A stretch of 64,000 nucleotides of DNA, taken from positions 1 through 64,000 of the forward strand of contig CAYJGZ010000010.1 in NCBI GenBank assembly GCA_964370045.1, written 5' to 3'. The position numbers were made by a program, and so were the translations under genes. The notes beneath the pieces are model-generated. The model saw only the letters and a list, made by a program, of their open reading frames with translations, was not told the DNA's origin and searched no databases. Below are positions 40,200 through 49,452 of this stretch, one piece after another (position 1 is the stretch's first letter; each line of letters begins with the position of its first letter). The stretch is from JAAYCI01 sp964370045. GTDB taxonomy: Bacteria > Bacillota > Clostridia > Oscillospirales > Ruminococcaceae.

Positions 40200-42572
40200 A
40201 TGAGTGTTCAGCTTAGCGATAACGCCATAAAGGTGTTGGAAAGGCGCTACCTTGCAAGGGACGAGGAGGGCACGCTCACCGAGAGTCCCGAGGACTTGTT
40301 TCGCCGTGTGGCGAATACCATTGCACAGGCGGACGAAAGCTACGGCAGTAGCGAGGATGTGGCGAAAACCGCACAGGTCTTTTACGACATGATGACAAAC
40401 CTGCACTTTTTGCCCAACAGCCCCACGCTGATGAACGCAGGCCGCCCGCTGGGCCAGCTGTCCGCCTGCTTTGTGCTGCCCATAGAGGACAGCATGGAGG
40501 GCATATTTGATGCGCTGAAAAATGCGGCGCTTATTCACAAAAGCGGCGGCGGCACCGGCTTTTCCTTCTCACGCCTGCGCTCCAGCGGCTCCACGGTAAA
40601 CTCCACCGGCGGCGTTGCCTCGGGGCCTGTGTCCTTTATGCGTGTGTTCAACATGGCCACCGAGGCGGTGAAGCAGGGCGGCACACGCCGTGGCGCAAAC
40701 ATGGGCATCCTGCGCATAGACCACCCGGACATCCTTGAGTTCATCGACTGCAAAAAGAACAACGCCGATATTCAGAACTTTAACATCTCTGTGGGCATCA
40801 CGGAGGAGTTCATGCTTGCGGTGGACAAAAACGAGGAGTACGCCCTTATCTGTCCGAACAGTAAAAAGGCAGTAAAAACACTAAACGCACGTGAAGTGTT
40901 CACTAAAATTGTGGATGCTGCATGGACAGGCGGCGAGCCGGGCATTTTGTTTTTGGATAGGCTAAACCGTGACAACCCCGTGCCTGCCCAGGGGGAAATA
41001 GAGAGCACAAACCCCTGCGGCGAGCAGCCGCTACTGCCCTATGAGAGCTGTAACCTCGGCAGTATTAACATAGCACGTATGCTAAAAAAGAAAAACAATG
41101 CGGATGATGCGTATGAAATAGACTGGGCGCTTTTGGGCGAGACGGTGCAAAACGCCGTGCACTTTTTGGACAACGTAATCGAGGTAAACCGCTACCAACT
41201 TCAGCGCATAGATGAGGTTACCCGCTCCACCCGCAAAATAGGCCTTGGCGTGATGGGCTTTTCGGACGCACTGCTGCTGCTGGGCATTGCGTACAACAGC
41301 GAGGAGGGCCTTGCGCTTGCGGAAAAGCTGATGCAGTTTGTGCAGGCAGAGGGCAAAAGAGCCTCCGCCGCACTCGCAAAGGTGAGAGGTGCGTTTCCGC
41401 TGTTTGATCAGTCGGTGTTTGACCAAAGCATCCCCCTGCGCAACGCCACCGTCACCACCATTGCGCCCACCGGCACGCTGTCCATTTTGGCAAGCTGTTC
41501 CTCCGGCGTAGAGCCTGTGTTTGCGTTTGCGTACATGCGCAATATCATGGACGGCACCGAAATGCCCGAGGCAAGCCCCATCCTAAAGGCGGCACTGCAA
41601 AAGGAAGGGCTTTACACAGAGGAAGTAATGCGCCGCATAATGCAGGAGGGTAGCGTGGCGCACATAGAGAGCCTGCCCGAAGAATTGCGCAGGGTGTTTG
41701 TGTGTGCGCATGATGTCAGCCCCGAGTATCACATTCGTATGCAGGCGGCATTCCAGCGCCACACGGACAACGCCGTGTCCAAAACGGTAAACTTCCCCTC
41801 CGACGCAACACGTGAAGATGTGGAAAACGTCTACCGCCTTGCTTTCACCGAGGGGTGCAAGGGTGTCACCATCTACCGTGACGGCAGCCGTGACAGCCAG
41901 GTGCTGAACCTCGGCGTGAAAGAGGGCAAGGACATGCCCAGCCCCGATGGCGTCTTGAGCGCCATGCCGGATAATCTACAGCCGTACGGGCAAATTACCC
42001 CACGGCCACGCCCGGATGTTATCAGCGGCTTTACCGAGCGCATGAAGATAGGCTGTGGCAACCTGTACGTAACGGTGAACTACGACGAAAACGGCATATG
42101 CGAGGTGTTCACCAGCACGGGCAAGGCAGGCGGCTGCCCCAGCCAGAGCGAGGCCACCGCACGGCTGTGCAGCGTGGCACTGCGCAGTGGCATGAGCGTG
42201 CGTGAGGTGTGCAACCAGCTGAAGGGCATTCGTTGCCCCTCCACCATACGCCAGATGGGCATGAGCTGTACCTCCTGCCCCGATGCCATCGCAAAGGCAG
42301 TGATGAAGGTAAACGACTATATAGAATCGTACAAGAGCGACCCCGCCGCAAAGCTCGCTCCCGAGCCGCTGACACAGGCAAGGGAAAGTAGGGAAGAGCA
42401 GAGCCTACCAAAGGAGAGCCTGCCCAAAATCCCCGCCGTTACCGCACAGCAGGAGGCACAAGAGGCGCACGACGCCATAGCAAGGGGCGAGTGCCCCGAG
42501 TGCACTGGCAAGGTAGCGCACGAGGGCGGCTGTGTAATATGCCGAAACTGTGGGTTTTCCCGCTGTGGCTAA
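40200..42572 (+). CDS. nrdJ: Vitamin B12-dependent (class II) ribonucleotide reductase
   Basis: 790 residues. Reduces ribonucleotides to deoxyribonucleotides using adenosylcobalamin as radical source. Motifs: FLPNSPTLMNAG, LSACFVLPIEDSMEGI (first active cysteine), KSGGGTGFSFSRLR, STNPCGEQPLLPYESCNLGSIN (active CxE site) and FPSDATREDVENVYRLAF. The C-terminus carries TSTGKAGGCPSQSEA, CTSCPD and a zinc-ribbon-like end CPEC...CVICRNCG, typical of NrdJ and used in re-reduction. RBS ACAGGAGG. The only RNR in the window. Confidence 0.96.
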   Translation: MSVQLSDNAIKVLERRYLARDEEGTLTESPEDLFRRVANTIAQADESYGSSEDVAKTAQVFYDMMTNLHFLPNSPTLMNAGRPLGQLSACFVLPIEDSMEGIFDALKNAALIHKSGGGTGFSFSRLRSSGSTVNSTGGVASGPVSFMRVFNMATEAVKQGGTRRGANMGILRIDHPDILEFIDCKKNNADIQNFNISVGITEEFMLAVDKNEEYALICPNSKKAVKTLNAREVFTKIVDAAWTGGEPGILFLDRLNRDNPVPAQGEIESTNPCGEQPLLPYESCNLGSINIARMLKKKNNADDAYEIDWALLGETVQNAVHFLDNVIEVNRYQLQRIDEVTRSTRKIGLGVMGFSDALLLLGIAYNSEEGLALAEKLMQFVQAEGKRASAALAKVRGAFPLFDQSVFDQSIPLRNATVTTIAPTGTLSILASCSSGVEPVFAFAYMRNIMDGTEMPEASPILKAALQKEGLYTEEVMRRIMQEGSVAHIESLPEELRRVFVCAHDVSPEYHIRMQAAFQRHTDNAVSKTVNFPSDATREDVENVYRLAFTEGCKGVTIYRDGSRDSQVLNLGVKEGKDMPSPDGVLSAMPDNLQPYGQITPRPRPDVISGFTERMKIGCGNLYVTVNYDENGICEVFTSTGKAGGCPSQSEATARLCSVALRSGMSVREVCNQLKGIRCPSTIRQMGMSCTSCPDAIAKAVMKVNDYIESYKSDPAAKLAPEPLTQARESREEQSLPKESLPKIPAVTAQQEAQEAHDAIARGECPECTGKVAHEGGCVICRNCGFSRCG

Positions 42573-42626
42573 GCCATGCGCACCTTAACACAGTAGCCCT
42601 GCGCTAAACCATACGCTTTGCTTTTA

Positions 42627-42851
42627 GGGTGTGTCCAAACGCAATGATTTAGTTTTTTGGTATATCCTCCCTTTCCGGAAGAACCTAACAAGGCACAAGT
42701 AGTATTTGCTACGCAAATCTCCACTCTTAAAGCCTTGTCAGAACCTTGATATGGCTGTTTAATTAAATTATACATCCATATGAGGGGGGAGGATATACCG
42801 CCTTCTTCTCTCACTTAACGTATTCTAAATCACCTCTATTTGTCCACTCCC
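42627..42851 (+). mobile_element. Element A copy 12 (long form, opposite orientation to copy 9)
   Basis: 225 bp from GGGTGTGTCCAAACGCAATG to TTTGTCCACTCCC; it is the reverse complement of copy 9 with only scattered differences. The 8-bp direct repeat TGCTTTTA flanks it perfectly (42619-42626, 42852-42859). Directly after lies a hairpin TTTTACCCC...GGGGGTAAAA (about 42855-42891). Gap 42573-42962 has no gene. Confidence 0.88.
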
Positions 42852-42962
42852 TGCTTTTACCCCTCGCCCTTTTGGCGGGGGGTAAAAGCAGACTTTTGTT
42901 CGACATTTTTTGCGCTAAACAGCCATACATCCTTTACCACATCTGTTTCGGGGGAAACTCTC

Positions 42963-43925
42963 ATGACAAAGCACTTTGATTTGCGCACATTTGCGGTGGA
43001 CACCATCTACTACATCATAGGCAGTGCGCTGTTCGGCCTTGGCATTTATACCTTTGCGCTAAACGCACATTTTGCCACAGGGGGGCTTACGGGCATTTCG
43101 CTTATCATAAACTTTATGACAGGCTGGCCCATAGGTACACTCTCCATTTTGCTAAACCTTCCCATTATTCTTGCGACCGCACGCACCTTAGGCTCTACTT
43201 TTATTGTAAAAAGTGTTTGGGGAATAATAATTCTCACGGTTTTTTTGGATGTTATCTACCCCCACATCCCTACATACTCCGGAGACCCATTCTTAGCTTG
43301 TATATTTGCAGGCATACTTTCAGGCGCAGGACTGTCATTTTTTTACATGCGTGCCTCCTCCAGCGGTGGGCTGGACTTTATTATCACAAGTGTAAGGAAA
43401 AAACGCCCACAGTTTTCCATAGGGCGTCTCGCGCTTATAATAAACATCATAATTATAGTGGGCGGTAGCTTTGTTTTTGGCAGTATAGATGCTGTTTTAT
43501 ACGGCGTAATTTTCACATTTGCCCAAACCATGAGCATAGACAGGATACTGTACGGCCTTGGCAGTGGCAAAATGGCGCTGATAGTCACCGACCACGCCCA
43601 AAAAATAGCGGATTCCATCAGCCTTGTAACAAGGAGGGGGAGCACTATTTTCCCTGCCACGGGCAGCTACACCGGCAAAAAGCGTGAGGTGCTAATGTGC
43701 GTGTGCGGCAAAAGCCAAATATACAAAATACGCTTTATCGCACGCACGGTGGACCCGGGTAGCATCGTGATAATCACCGAGGCAAACGAAATTTTGGGCG
43801 AGGGCTTCAAGGCCCCGAACATTGTGGGTAGCGAAGACCCCTCCCAAAAGCCGACACCGTCGGCCTCGCCGCAAAAAGAGAAGGCCACACAGCCGCCGGA
43901 CACAGAAACACAAGCACCCTCATAA
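42963..43925 (+). CDS. YitT family membrane protein (DUF161/DUF2179)
   Basis: 320 residues. Six membrane helices in the first 190 residues (TFAVDTIYYIIGSALFGLGI...; FATGGLTGISLI is the family GGxxGI motif; SSGGLDFI a second). A DUF2179 cytoplasmic domain follows (YGLGSGKMALIVTDHAQKIADSI... to NEILGEGF), then a disordered Pro/Ser/Gln-rich tail. The YitT family is widespread in Firmicutes with no settled function. ATG 42963 with GGGGGAAA upstream. Single gene with its own terminator. Confidence 0.92.
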   Translation: MTKHFDLRTFAVDTIYYIIGSALFGLGIYTFALNAHFATGGLTGISLIINFMTGWPIGTLSILLNLPIILATARTLGSTFIVKSVWGIIILTVFLDVIYPHIPTYSGDPFLACIFAGILSGAGLSFFYMRASSSGGLDFIITSVRKKRPQFSIGRLALIINIIIIVGGSFVFGSIDAVLYGVIFTFAQTMSIDRILYGLGSGKMALIVTDHAQKIADSISLVTRRGSTIFPATGSYTGKKREVLMCVCGKSQIYKIRFIARTVDPGSIVIITEANEILGEGFKAPNIVGSEDPSQKPTPSASPQKEKATQPPDTETQAPS

Positions 43926-43940
43926 ATTCATCAAACAACA

Positions 43941-43986
43941 AAAAGCCGATACGCTACCCATTCAGGGAGAGCATATCGGCTTTAAT
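43941..43986 (+). terminator. Terminator after the YitT gene
   Basis: AAAGCCGATA / TATCGGCTTT stem extended by GCT/GC pairs, with a T-rich tail TTTAATATT. Confidence 0.7.
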
Positions 43987-43992
43987 ATTATA

Positions 43993-44082
43993 TAGTATCG
44001 ATTTAGAATACGTTAAGTTCGAGAAGGGGGCAGGGGAGCATATACCAAAAAACTAAATCATCACGTTTGTCCACACTCTACC
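43993..44082 (-). mobile_element. Element A copy 13 (partial)
   Basis: Right-type arm CGATTTAGAATACGTTAAG, shortened centre, then ATATACCAAAAAACTAAATC and end GTTTGTCCACACTCTACCC. The outer tip on the left is lost. It ends 2 bp from the stop codon of the minus-strand gene at 44085. Confidence 0.65.
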
Positions 44083-44084
44083 CT

Positions 44085-44810
44085 TTAGCCGCCCTTGTTT
44101 TGCTTTATCTTCTCCTTCAAAAGCGCCAGCACCTTTTCAAAGTCCCCCTGTGCAAAGCCATCCTTGCGGATAAGCAGCGCCCTGCCGCTCATGCTGATGA
44201 CAAGGCAGCGCTTGTTGTGGCGCAGCTCGGTGATGTCCTTGTAGTAGTAGCTTTGGCGGCCGAGCTTGCTCTCTTGCAGTATGAAGTTCTTGTAAAAAAG
44301 CACGTCCTTTTCCAGCGTTTCCCCCTGCCACAGCTCTTTTTGCTGTTGTATGTACTTTTTTGAGCGCACAAGCCAGCCAAAAAACACCGTAAACAGCGCC
44401 GTCAGCCCCATGAGGTAGGCAAAAATCGCAAAAATCAGCGTGGAGGTGCCCACCTCCCACAGCATGGTGCTTGCGTAAATTATAGCGCCCGAGCCTGCGC
44501 CAAAAAGCACAATGCGTGCAATGCCGGAGGTCTTGGACCAGCTAAGGCGCAAAAAGTCGTAGCAGGACTCGGCGTTCATCACCGTGTGGTTTGCAAACAT
44601 GGGCGGCGTGGACGGCTTTTCGGGTACGCTTTCCACTACTTCCTCGTAGTCCCTGTGCAAATCCTCGTAGTAGTCGTAGCCACCGTCGTAATCATCATAA
44701 TCGTCCTCGTTCTCATCATGGCCGCCCTGCTCATCCTGCGGCATCTCCTGCACTTCTTTTTCTTGCTGCTCCTGTTCCTTTGGCAGGTTTTCCTCGTTTA
44801 TCAGTGACAT
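44085..44810 (-). CDS. Membrane protein with YcxB-like C-terminal domain
   Basis: 241 residues from ATG 44810 (GGAGGA 9 nt upstream; an earlier ATG at 44819 abuts that site and is not used). Residues 1-75 are strongly acidic (EDDYDDYDGGYDYYEDL). Two membrane helices lie at about 97-145. The C-terminal domain resembles the YcxB family: FYKNFILQESKLGRQSYYYKDITEL, then CLVISMSGRALLIRKDGF. YcxB-like proteins are of unknown function; the domain likely faces the cytoplasm. Monocistronic. Confidence 0.75.
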   Translation of the reverse strand: MSLINEENLPKEQEQQEKEVQEMPQDEQGGHDENEDDYDDYDGGYDYYEDLHRDYEEVVESVPEKPSTPPMFANHTVMNAESCYDFLRLSWSKTSGIARIVLFGAGSGAIIYASTMLWEVGTSTLIFAIFAYLMGLTALFTVFFGWLVRSKKYIQQQKELWQGETLEKDVLFYKNFILQESKLGRQSYYYKDITELRHNKRCLVISMSGRALLIRKDGFAQGDFEKVLALLKEKIKQNKGG

Positions 44811-44949
44811 GTGCGTCATTCCTCCTTGCTAAAGCATTGTATCATTCTACCACATTTCACATATTCTGCAAAGTGAGAAGTTTTTGAAAATTGGGGTGGG
44901 GGAGAGAGTAGGCTGCCTTTTGGGTACATTTCTACAGCCCGCCCCAAGC

Positions 44950-45016
44950 AAAAACCCCCGATACCACAGCATGAAACGCTAAAGTTTCGGCTGTTTGCAT
45001 CGGGGGTTTGTTTTTT
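44950..45016 (-). terminator. Terminator of the gene at 45037
   Basis: Minus strand: CCCCCGAT / ATCGGGGG stem with inner CCGAAACTTTAGCGTTTC hairpin, followed by TTTTTGC. Confidence 0.8.
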
Positions 45017-45036
45017 CTGCTGTTTTTAGGAAAGCT

Positions 45037-45681
45037 CTACTTTTTCACATCAAGCGGTGCGTCCATGCTCTGTGCCGCATCCGGCTTTGCCTCGGCGGCA
45101 GGCGCAATGCTCTGTGCGGGCTTTTCTGCAGAGGGCTTGTGCACAGGCCTTGCGGCACGGCTCTTTGCCATCTCTTCCGGCTTGCGGCCGTACATGCGTG
45201 CCTTTTCCGCCTTTTCTTCCTTGCTTGCGTTGTTCATGCTCTCCTTACTGCTTGTAACGAAGAACGCCGCCAAAATCATGATAAGCAGGCGAAGAATCAT
45301 AAAGAAGTACATAAACATGGTGGTATCGCTATCGGGGTTATTAAACACCGAGGGGAATGTCCACGCCATGGAGTACTCCACAATAGCCGCCTGTGCGGTG
45401 TAGGTTGTCATCACATACACCACCGCAAGCAACGTGCCTATCACCACGCCCCTGCGTGCGCCGGCAGGTAGCACCTTTTTAGAGGCGAACATCCATATGG
45501 CCATAGCGCCTGCAGCAGGTGCGCTAAGCAACGCCAAAATGTTGACAAACGTTCCGTTTACAACACTATAGTACAAGGTATTGCCCCGTGTGATAAACAT
45601 CTCGTACACAGCCAGCAGAATATACAGGATACCCGCTGTAAAGCGCATCTTTTGAGCTACGGTCATCGCTTGTTTTTTCAT
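45037..45681 (-). CDS. Membrane protein of unknown function (4 helices, charged tail)
   Basis: 214 residues from ATG 45681, with AGGGGG 6 nt upstream; the frame is open to 45765 without a better site. Begins MKKQAMTVAQKMRFTAGILY. Four membrane helices (about 13-30, 45-66, 78-98, 120-142) are followed by a 70-residue cytoplasmic tail rich in Lys, Glu, Ala and Pro (SKEEKAEKARMYGRKPEEMAKS...). I do not recognise the family. Gap 45682-45914 shows nothing. Confidence 0.7.
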   Translation of the reverse strand: MKKQAMTVAQKMRFTAGILYILLAVYEMFITRGNTLYYSVVNGTFVNILALLSAPAAGAMAIWMFASKKVLPAGARRGVVIGTLLAVVYVMTTYTAQAAIVEYSMAWTFPSVFNNPDSDTTMFMYFFMILRLLIMILAAFFVTSSKESMNNASKEEKAEKARMYGRKPEEMAKSRAARPVHKPSAEKPAQSIAPAAEAKPDAAQSMDAPLDVKK

Positions 45682-45914
45682 AAAAACCCCCTGTCGGACA
45701 CTTGTGCGCCCATGTTTATTATTTAACATCAGTTGCCATACATGTGCAAAAGGCATCGCCCCCACACATGCACTTATTCTATTACAATGCTACCACATTT
45801 TTTACAATGTTGCAATGGTGCAATGGCTTTTGCTCGCTTGTAATTTTTTGTCAAATTTTCACTTTTTCAATAATATTTTATCCTCGCAAAACGTGCGTAA
45901 TACACATATTATTG

Positions 45915-46604
45915 CTACTTCATTAGCTCTAATGCTGTTTTTTCTGCATGAATTACAGCCGTATCAAACACCGGCAGGGCAGAGTGCTGTGCCGAAAGCA
46001 AAAGGCCTATTTCGGTGCACCCAAAAACAACAGCCTGTGCTCCACGCTCCTTCATTTCGACAATTATGCGCTGATACTCCTTGCGTGAGTCCTCCAAAAC
46101 AACGCCCATACACAGCTGCTCAAAGATGATGTCGTTCACAATTTTTACGTCCTCATCGCAGGGTATCACCACTTCAAGGCCACGTGCTTTCAGCTTTGCT
46201 TTGTAAAAATCCTGCGTCATGGTGTATCTTGTGCCCAAAAGCGCAATCTTTTGCATACCCTCGCCCACCAGCACATCCGCCGTGGCATCCGCAATGTGCA
46301 GCAGGGGCACGGATATTTTTTGCTCGATTTGGGGCGCAAGCTTGTGCATGGTGTTTGTGGCAATGATAATAAAGTCCGCCCCTGCGGCTTGTAGCTTTTG
46401 CGCAATATCGCTCATGTACTCTGCGCTTTTATCCCATTCGCCTTTTGTCTGCCACTGCTCAATCTGTGCAAAATCCACACTGTACAGCAGTATCTGCGCC
46501 GAGTGCAGGCCGCCCAGCTCATCGCGTATCTTCTCATTTATGATGCGGTAGTACTCGGCGGTGCTCTCCCAGCTCATGCCGCCTATGATACCTACTGTTT
46601 TCAT
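45915..46604 (-). CDS. Aspartate/glutamate racemase family protein
   Basis: 229 residues. MKTVGIIGGMSWESTAEYYRIIN is the classic N-terminus. The first catalytic position, usually Cys, is Thr in IIIATNTMHK (about residue 82), while the second Cys is kept in VFGCTEIGLL. This Thr/Cys pair occurs in the YgeA-type L-Asp/L-Glu-specific enzymes. Two-base PLP-independent amino acid racemase, or a related lyase-type activity. Alone, with no neighbour in amino acid metabolism. Confidence 0.88.
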   Translation of the reverse strand: MKTVGIIGGMSWESTAEYYRIINEKIRDELGGLHSAQILLYSVDFAQIEQWQTKGEWDKSAEYMSDIAQKLQAAGADFIIIATNTMHKLAPQIEQKISVPLLHIADATADVLVGEGMQKIALLGTRYTMTQDFYKAKLKARGLEVVIPCDEDVKIVNDIIFEQLCMGVVLEDSRKEYQRIIVEMKERGAQAVVFGCTEIGLLLSAQHSALPVFDTAVIHAEKTALELMK

Positions 46605-46646
46605 TTTGTGCTCCTTTTGCTAAATAATTTTATGGCGCTAATAGTT

Positions 46647-46684
46647 CGTGCTTCCTCCCCATATACAGCGGGGGAGGAAGCACG
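46647..46684. repeat. Strong hairpin downstream of gyrA
   Basis: CGTGCTTCCTCCCC / GGGGAGGAAGCACG, 14-bp perfect stem with loop ATATACAGCG. No T-run follows on the gyrA strand, so termination is uncertain. It could be a transcript-stabilising structure. Confidence 0.55.
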
Positions 46685-46721
46685 GTTTAACCTATTCTTT
46701 TCGTTTTAGCTTTAATGCAGG

Positions 46722-49310
46722 CTATTCCTCCGCCTGCTCCTCTTCCTCGTCCTCCACCGTAGCCTCGGCCTGCTTTTCTTCCTCCGCCAGCAGTGCCGCC
46801 AGCTCCTCGGCGCTCAGTTCCTCCTCGCCCTCGTCCTCCGGCAGGGCAATGGCAACGTCCTCCTCGTCACTGCGTGTGGTGCTCGCAATGCTCGCCACCC
46901 TGTCGCCCTCGCCAAGGCGCATCACACGCACGCCGCCGCCGTAGCGGCTTTGCAGTCCTATGTCCGCCGCGTGCATTCTTATTATAATGCCCTGCGCCGA
47001 GATAAGAATAATGTCGTTGTCCTCGCTCACCATCTTTATAGCGGCCACATCGCCTGCACGGTAGTTGGTTATGCCCATGCCGCCCCTACGCTGGATGCGG
47101 TAATCCTCCACACGGCTGCGGCGTCCTTTGCCCTCTTCGCTCACCGTCAGAAGGCTTGCGCCCTCTTTCACAATGCACACGCCCACAACGCTGTCCTCTT
47201 TTACAAGGCGCACCGCTCGCACCCCTCGGGAGACACGCCCAAGCTTGCGTGCGTCCGTCTCGGCTATGCGTATAAGCCGCCCTTTGCGTGTGGCTATCAT
47301 CAATTCATTCTGTCCTGTGGTAATACGGCACCACGCAAGCGCATCTCCCTCGTTCAGCTTTATGGAGATAAGGCCGTTTTTGCGGATGTTGCGGTATTCC
47401 GAAAGGGCAGTTCGCTTTATAACACCACCCTTTGTCACCATGGTGAGGAAGCCCTCTTTGTCTGAGTCTTTGGGGATGCACAGCATGTTGGTGACGGCCT
47501 CGCCCGTTTGTAGTTGTAGCAGGTTTATAATGTTCGTGCCTTTGGATATTCTGCTGCCCTCGTACACTTGGTAGCCTTTCAGGCTAAACACACGGCCGTA
47601 GCTTGTTATGAACAGAATGTTATCATGGCTGCTCGCCACAAACAGCTCTTTCACAAAGTCCTCGTCCTTTTGCGAGAGGCCCGAGACACCCCTACCGCCC
47701 CTGCGCTGGCTTTGGTACTCATCCACCGCAATGCGCTTTATGTAGCCTGCGTGGGTGAGCGTGAACACATTTTGCTCCTCGGGGATGAGGTCCTCAATGT
47801 CAACTTCGCCGCTCACCGCCACAATCTCACTGCGGCGCACATCGCCGAACTTGTCCCGAAGCGCCTCCAGCTCCTGCCGAACCACGCTTAGTATACGGCT
47901 TTTTTCGGAGAGCAGTAGCTCCCAGTCGGCTATTTTTTGGGTGAGCTGCTCGTACTCGTCCTCTATTTTCTTTATTTCAAGCCCGGCCAGCTGGCCCAGC
48001 CTAAACGCCACAATCGCCGCCGCCTGCACATCGTCAAAGTCAAAGCGTTGCATGATAGCCGCCTTTGCGTCGCTCTGTGTGCCACGTGTTGCACGTATGG
48101 TCGCTATTATTTCGTCCACAATATCCACCGCACGGCGCAGGCCGTCCAGTATGTGCGCACGCTCTTTTGCTTTTCTCAGCTCAAACTCGGTGCGGCGGCG
48201 CACTACCTCTTCCTGAAAGTCGATGTACTTTTGAAGCATCTCTTTAAGGCTCATCACCTTGGGCACGCCGCCGTCCAGCGCCAGCATTATCACGCCCACC
48301 GTGTCCTGAAGCTGGGTCATGTGGTACAGCTGGTTTAGCACCACCTGCGGGTTTGCGTCCTTGCGCACCTCTATCACCACACGCATTCCCTTGCGGGAGG
48401 TCTCGTCGTTTATGTCGGTGATGCCCTCTATGCGCTTTTCCTTCACAAGGCGGTCGATGTCCTGTTGGAGCTTAGCTTTGTTCACCATATAGGGAATTTC
48501 GGTAATAATTATGTGAAACCTGCCGTTTTTTTGCTCCACAATCTCCGCACGGCCACGCAGAGCAATCTTGCCCCTGCCCGTGGCGTATGCCGCACGTATG
48601 CCACTGCGCCCCATGATAATACCCCCCGTGGGGAAGTCGGGTCCTTTGACACACTCCATCAGCGAAGCCAGCTCTATGTCCGGGTCCTCTATCAGCGCAA
48701 CTACCCCGTCCACCACCTCGTTCAGGTTGTGCGGGGGAATGTTTGTGGCCATGCCCACCGCAATGCCGGTGCTTCCGTTGCACAGAAGGTTCGGGTAGCG
48801 GCTTGTCAAAACGCTGGGCTCTTTTTTGCTCTCGTCGTAGTTCGGCACAAAGTCTATGGTGTCCTTGTCCAAATCTTCCATCATAGCAACGGCCATTTTG
48901 CTCATGCGAGCCTCTGTATAACGATATGCGGCAGGGGGGTCGCCATCCACACTGCCAAAGTTGCCCTGGCCGTCCACCAGCGGATAGCGCAGCGAAAAGT
49001 CCTGCGCCATGCGCACCATGGCATCGTACACCGAGGCATCGCCGTGCGGATGATAGCTACCCAGCACAGCGCCCACCGTATCCGCACTTTTGCGGGGCGG
49101 ATGGGAGGGGTCGTTGCCACGCTCGTACATGGTGTACAGTATGCGGCGGTGCACCGGCTTTAGGCCGTCACGCACATCCGGCAGTGCCCTTGCCACTATA
49201 ACGCTCATCGAATAGTCGAGGAAGCTTTCCTTCATCTCCTTTTCGATGTCACGTATTATGAGCGTTGAGTTTGGGTATCCTTCGATAGGTACTCTTCTAT
49301 CCTGTTGCAT
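46722..49310 (-). CDS. gyrA: DNA gyrase subunit A
   Basis: 862 residues. Breakage-reunion subunit that introduces negative supercoils with GyrB. Catalytic Tyr131 in AAYRYTEARM; the quinolone region reads HPHGDASVYDAM, i.e. Ala at the E. coli Ser83 position. GyrA box QRRGGRG is present, so true gyrase rather than topo IV. Six-blade C-terminal domain, then a very acidic tail (EEEKQAEATVEDEEEEQAEE). RBS AGAGGCC. Last gene of the dnaA-gyrA run, 142 bp after gyrB. Confidence 0.98.
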   Translation of the reverse strand: MQQDRRVPIEGYPNSTLIIRDIEKEMKESFLDYSMSVIVARALPDVRDGLKPVHRRILYTMYERGNDPSHPPRKSADTVGAVLGSYHPHGDASVYDAMVRMAQDFSLRYPLVDGQGNFGSVDGDPPAAYRYTEARMSKMAVAMMEDLDKDTIDFVPNYDESKKEPSVLTSRYPNLLCNGSTGIAVGMATNIPPHNLNEVVDGVVALIEDPDIELASLMECVKGPDFPTGGIIMGRSGIRAAYATGRGKIALRGRAEIVEQKNGRFHIIITEIPYMVNKAKLQQDIDRLVKEKRIEGITDINDETSRKGMRVVIEVRKDANPQVVLNQLYHMTQLQDTVGVIMLALDGGVPKVMSLKEMLQKYIDFQEEVVRRRTEFELRKAKERAHILDGLRRAVDIVDEIIATIRATRGTQSDAKAAIMQRFDFDDVQAAAIVAFRLGQLAGLEIKKIEDEYEQLTQKIADWELLLSEKSRILSVVRQELEALRDKFGDVRRSEIVAVSGEVDIEDLIPEEQNVFTLTHAGYIKRIAVDEYQSQRRGGRGVSGLSQKDEDFVKELFVASSHDNILFITSYGRVFSLKGYQVYEGSRISKGTNIINLLQLQTGEAVTNMLCIPKDSDKEGFLTMVTKGGVIKRTALSEYRNIRKNGLISIKLNEGDALAWCRITTGQNELMIATRKGRLIRIAETDARKLGRVSRGVRAVRLVKEDSVVGVCIVKEGASLLTVSEEGKGRRSRVEDYRIQRRGGMGITNYRAGDVAAIKMVSEDNDIILISAQGIIIRMHAADIGLQSRYGGGVRVMRLGEGDRVASIASTTRSDEEDVAIALPEDEGEEELSAEELAALLAEEEKQAEATVEDEEEEQAEE

Positions 49311-49452
49311 TTTGGCCTCTTTACTTGAGATTTTTTGTTATTACTGCACTGTTTTACTACTGTGATGGAAGTGTATACATCAAAAAGATAAATATCTGCT
49401 TTTTCCTTAACTTGGCATAAAAAACAACAGATATAACACTTTATTGCATTAC

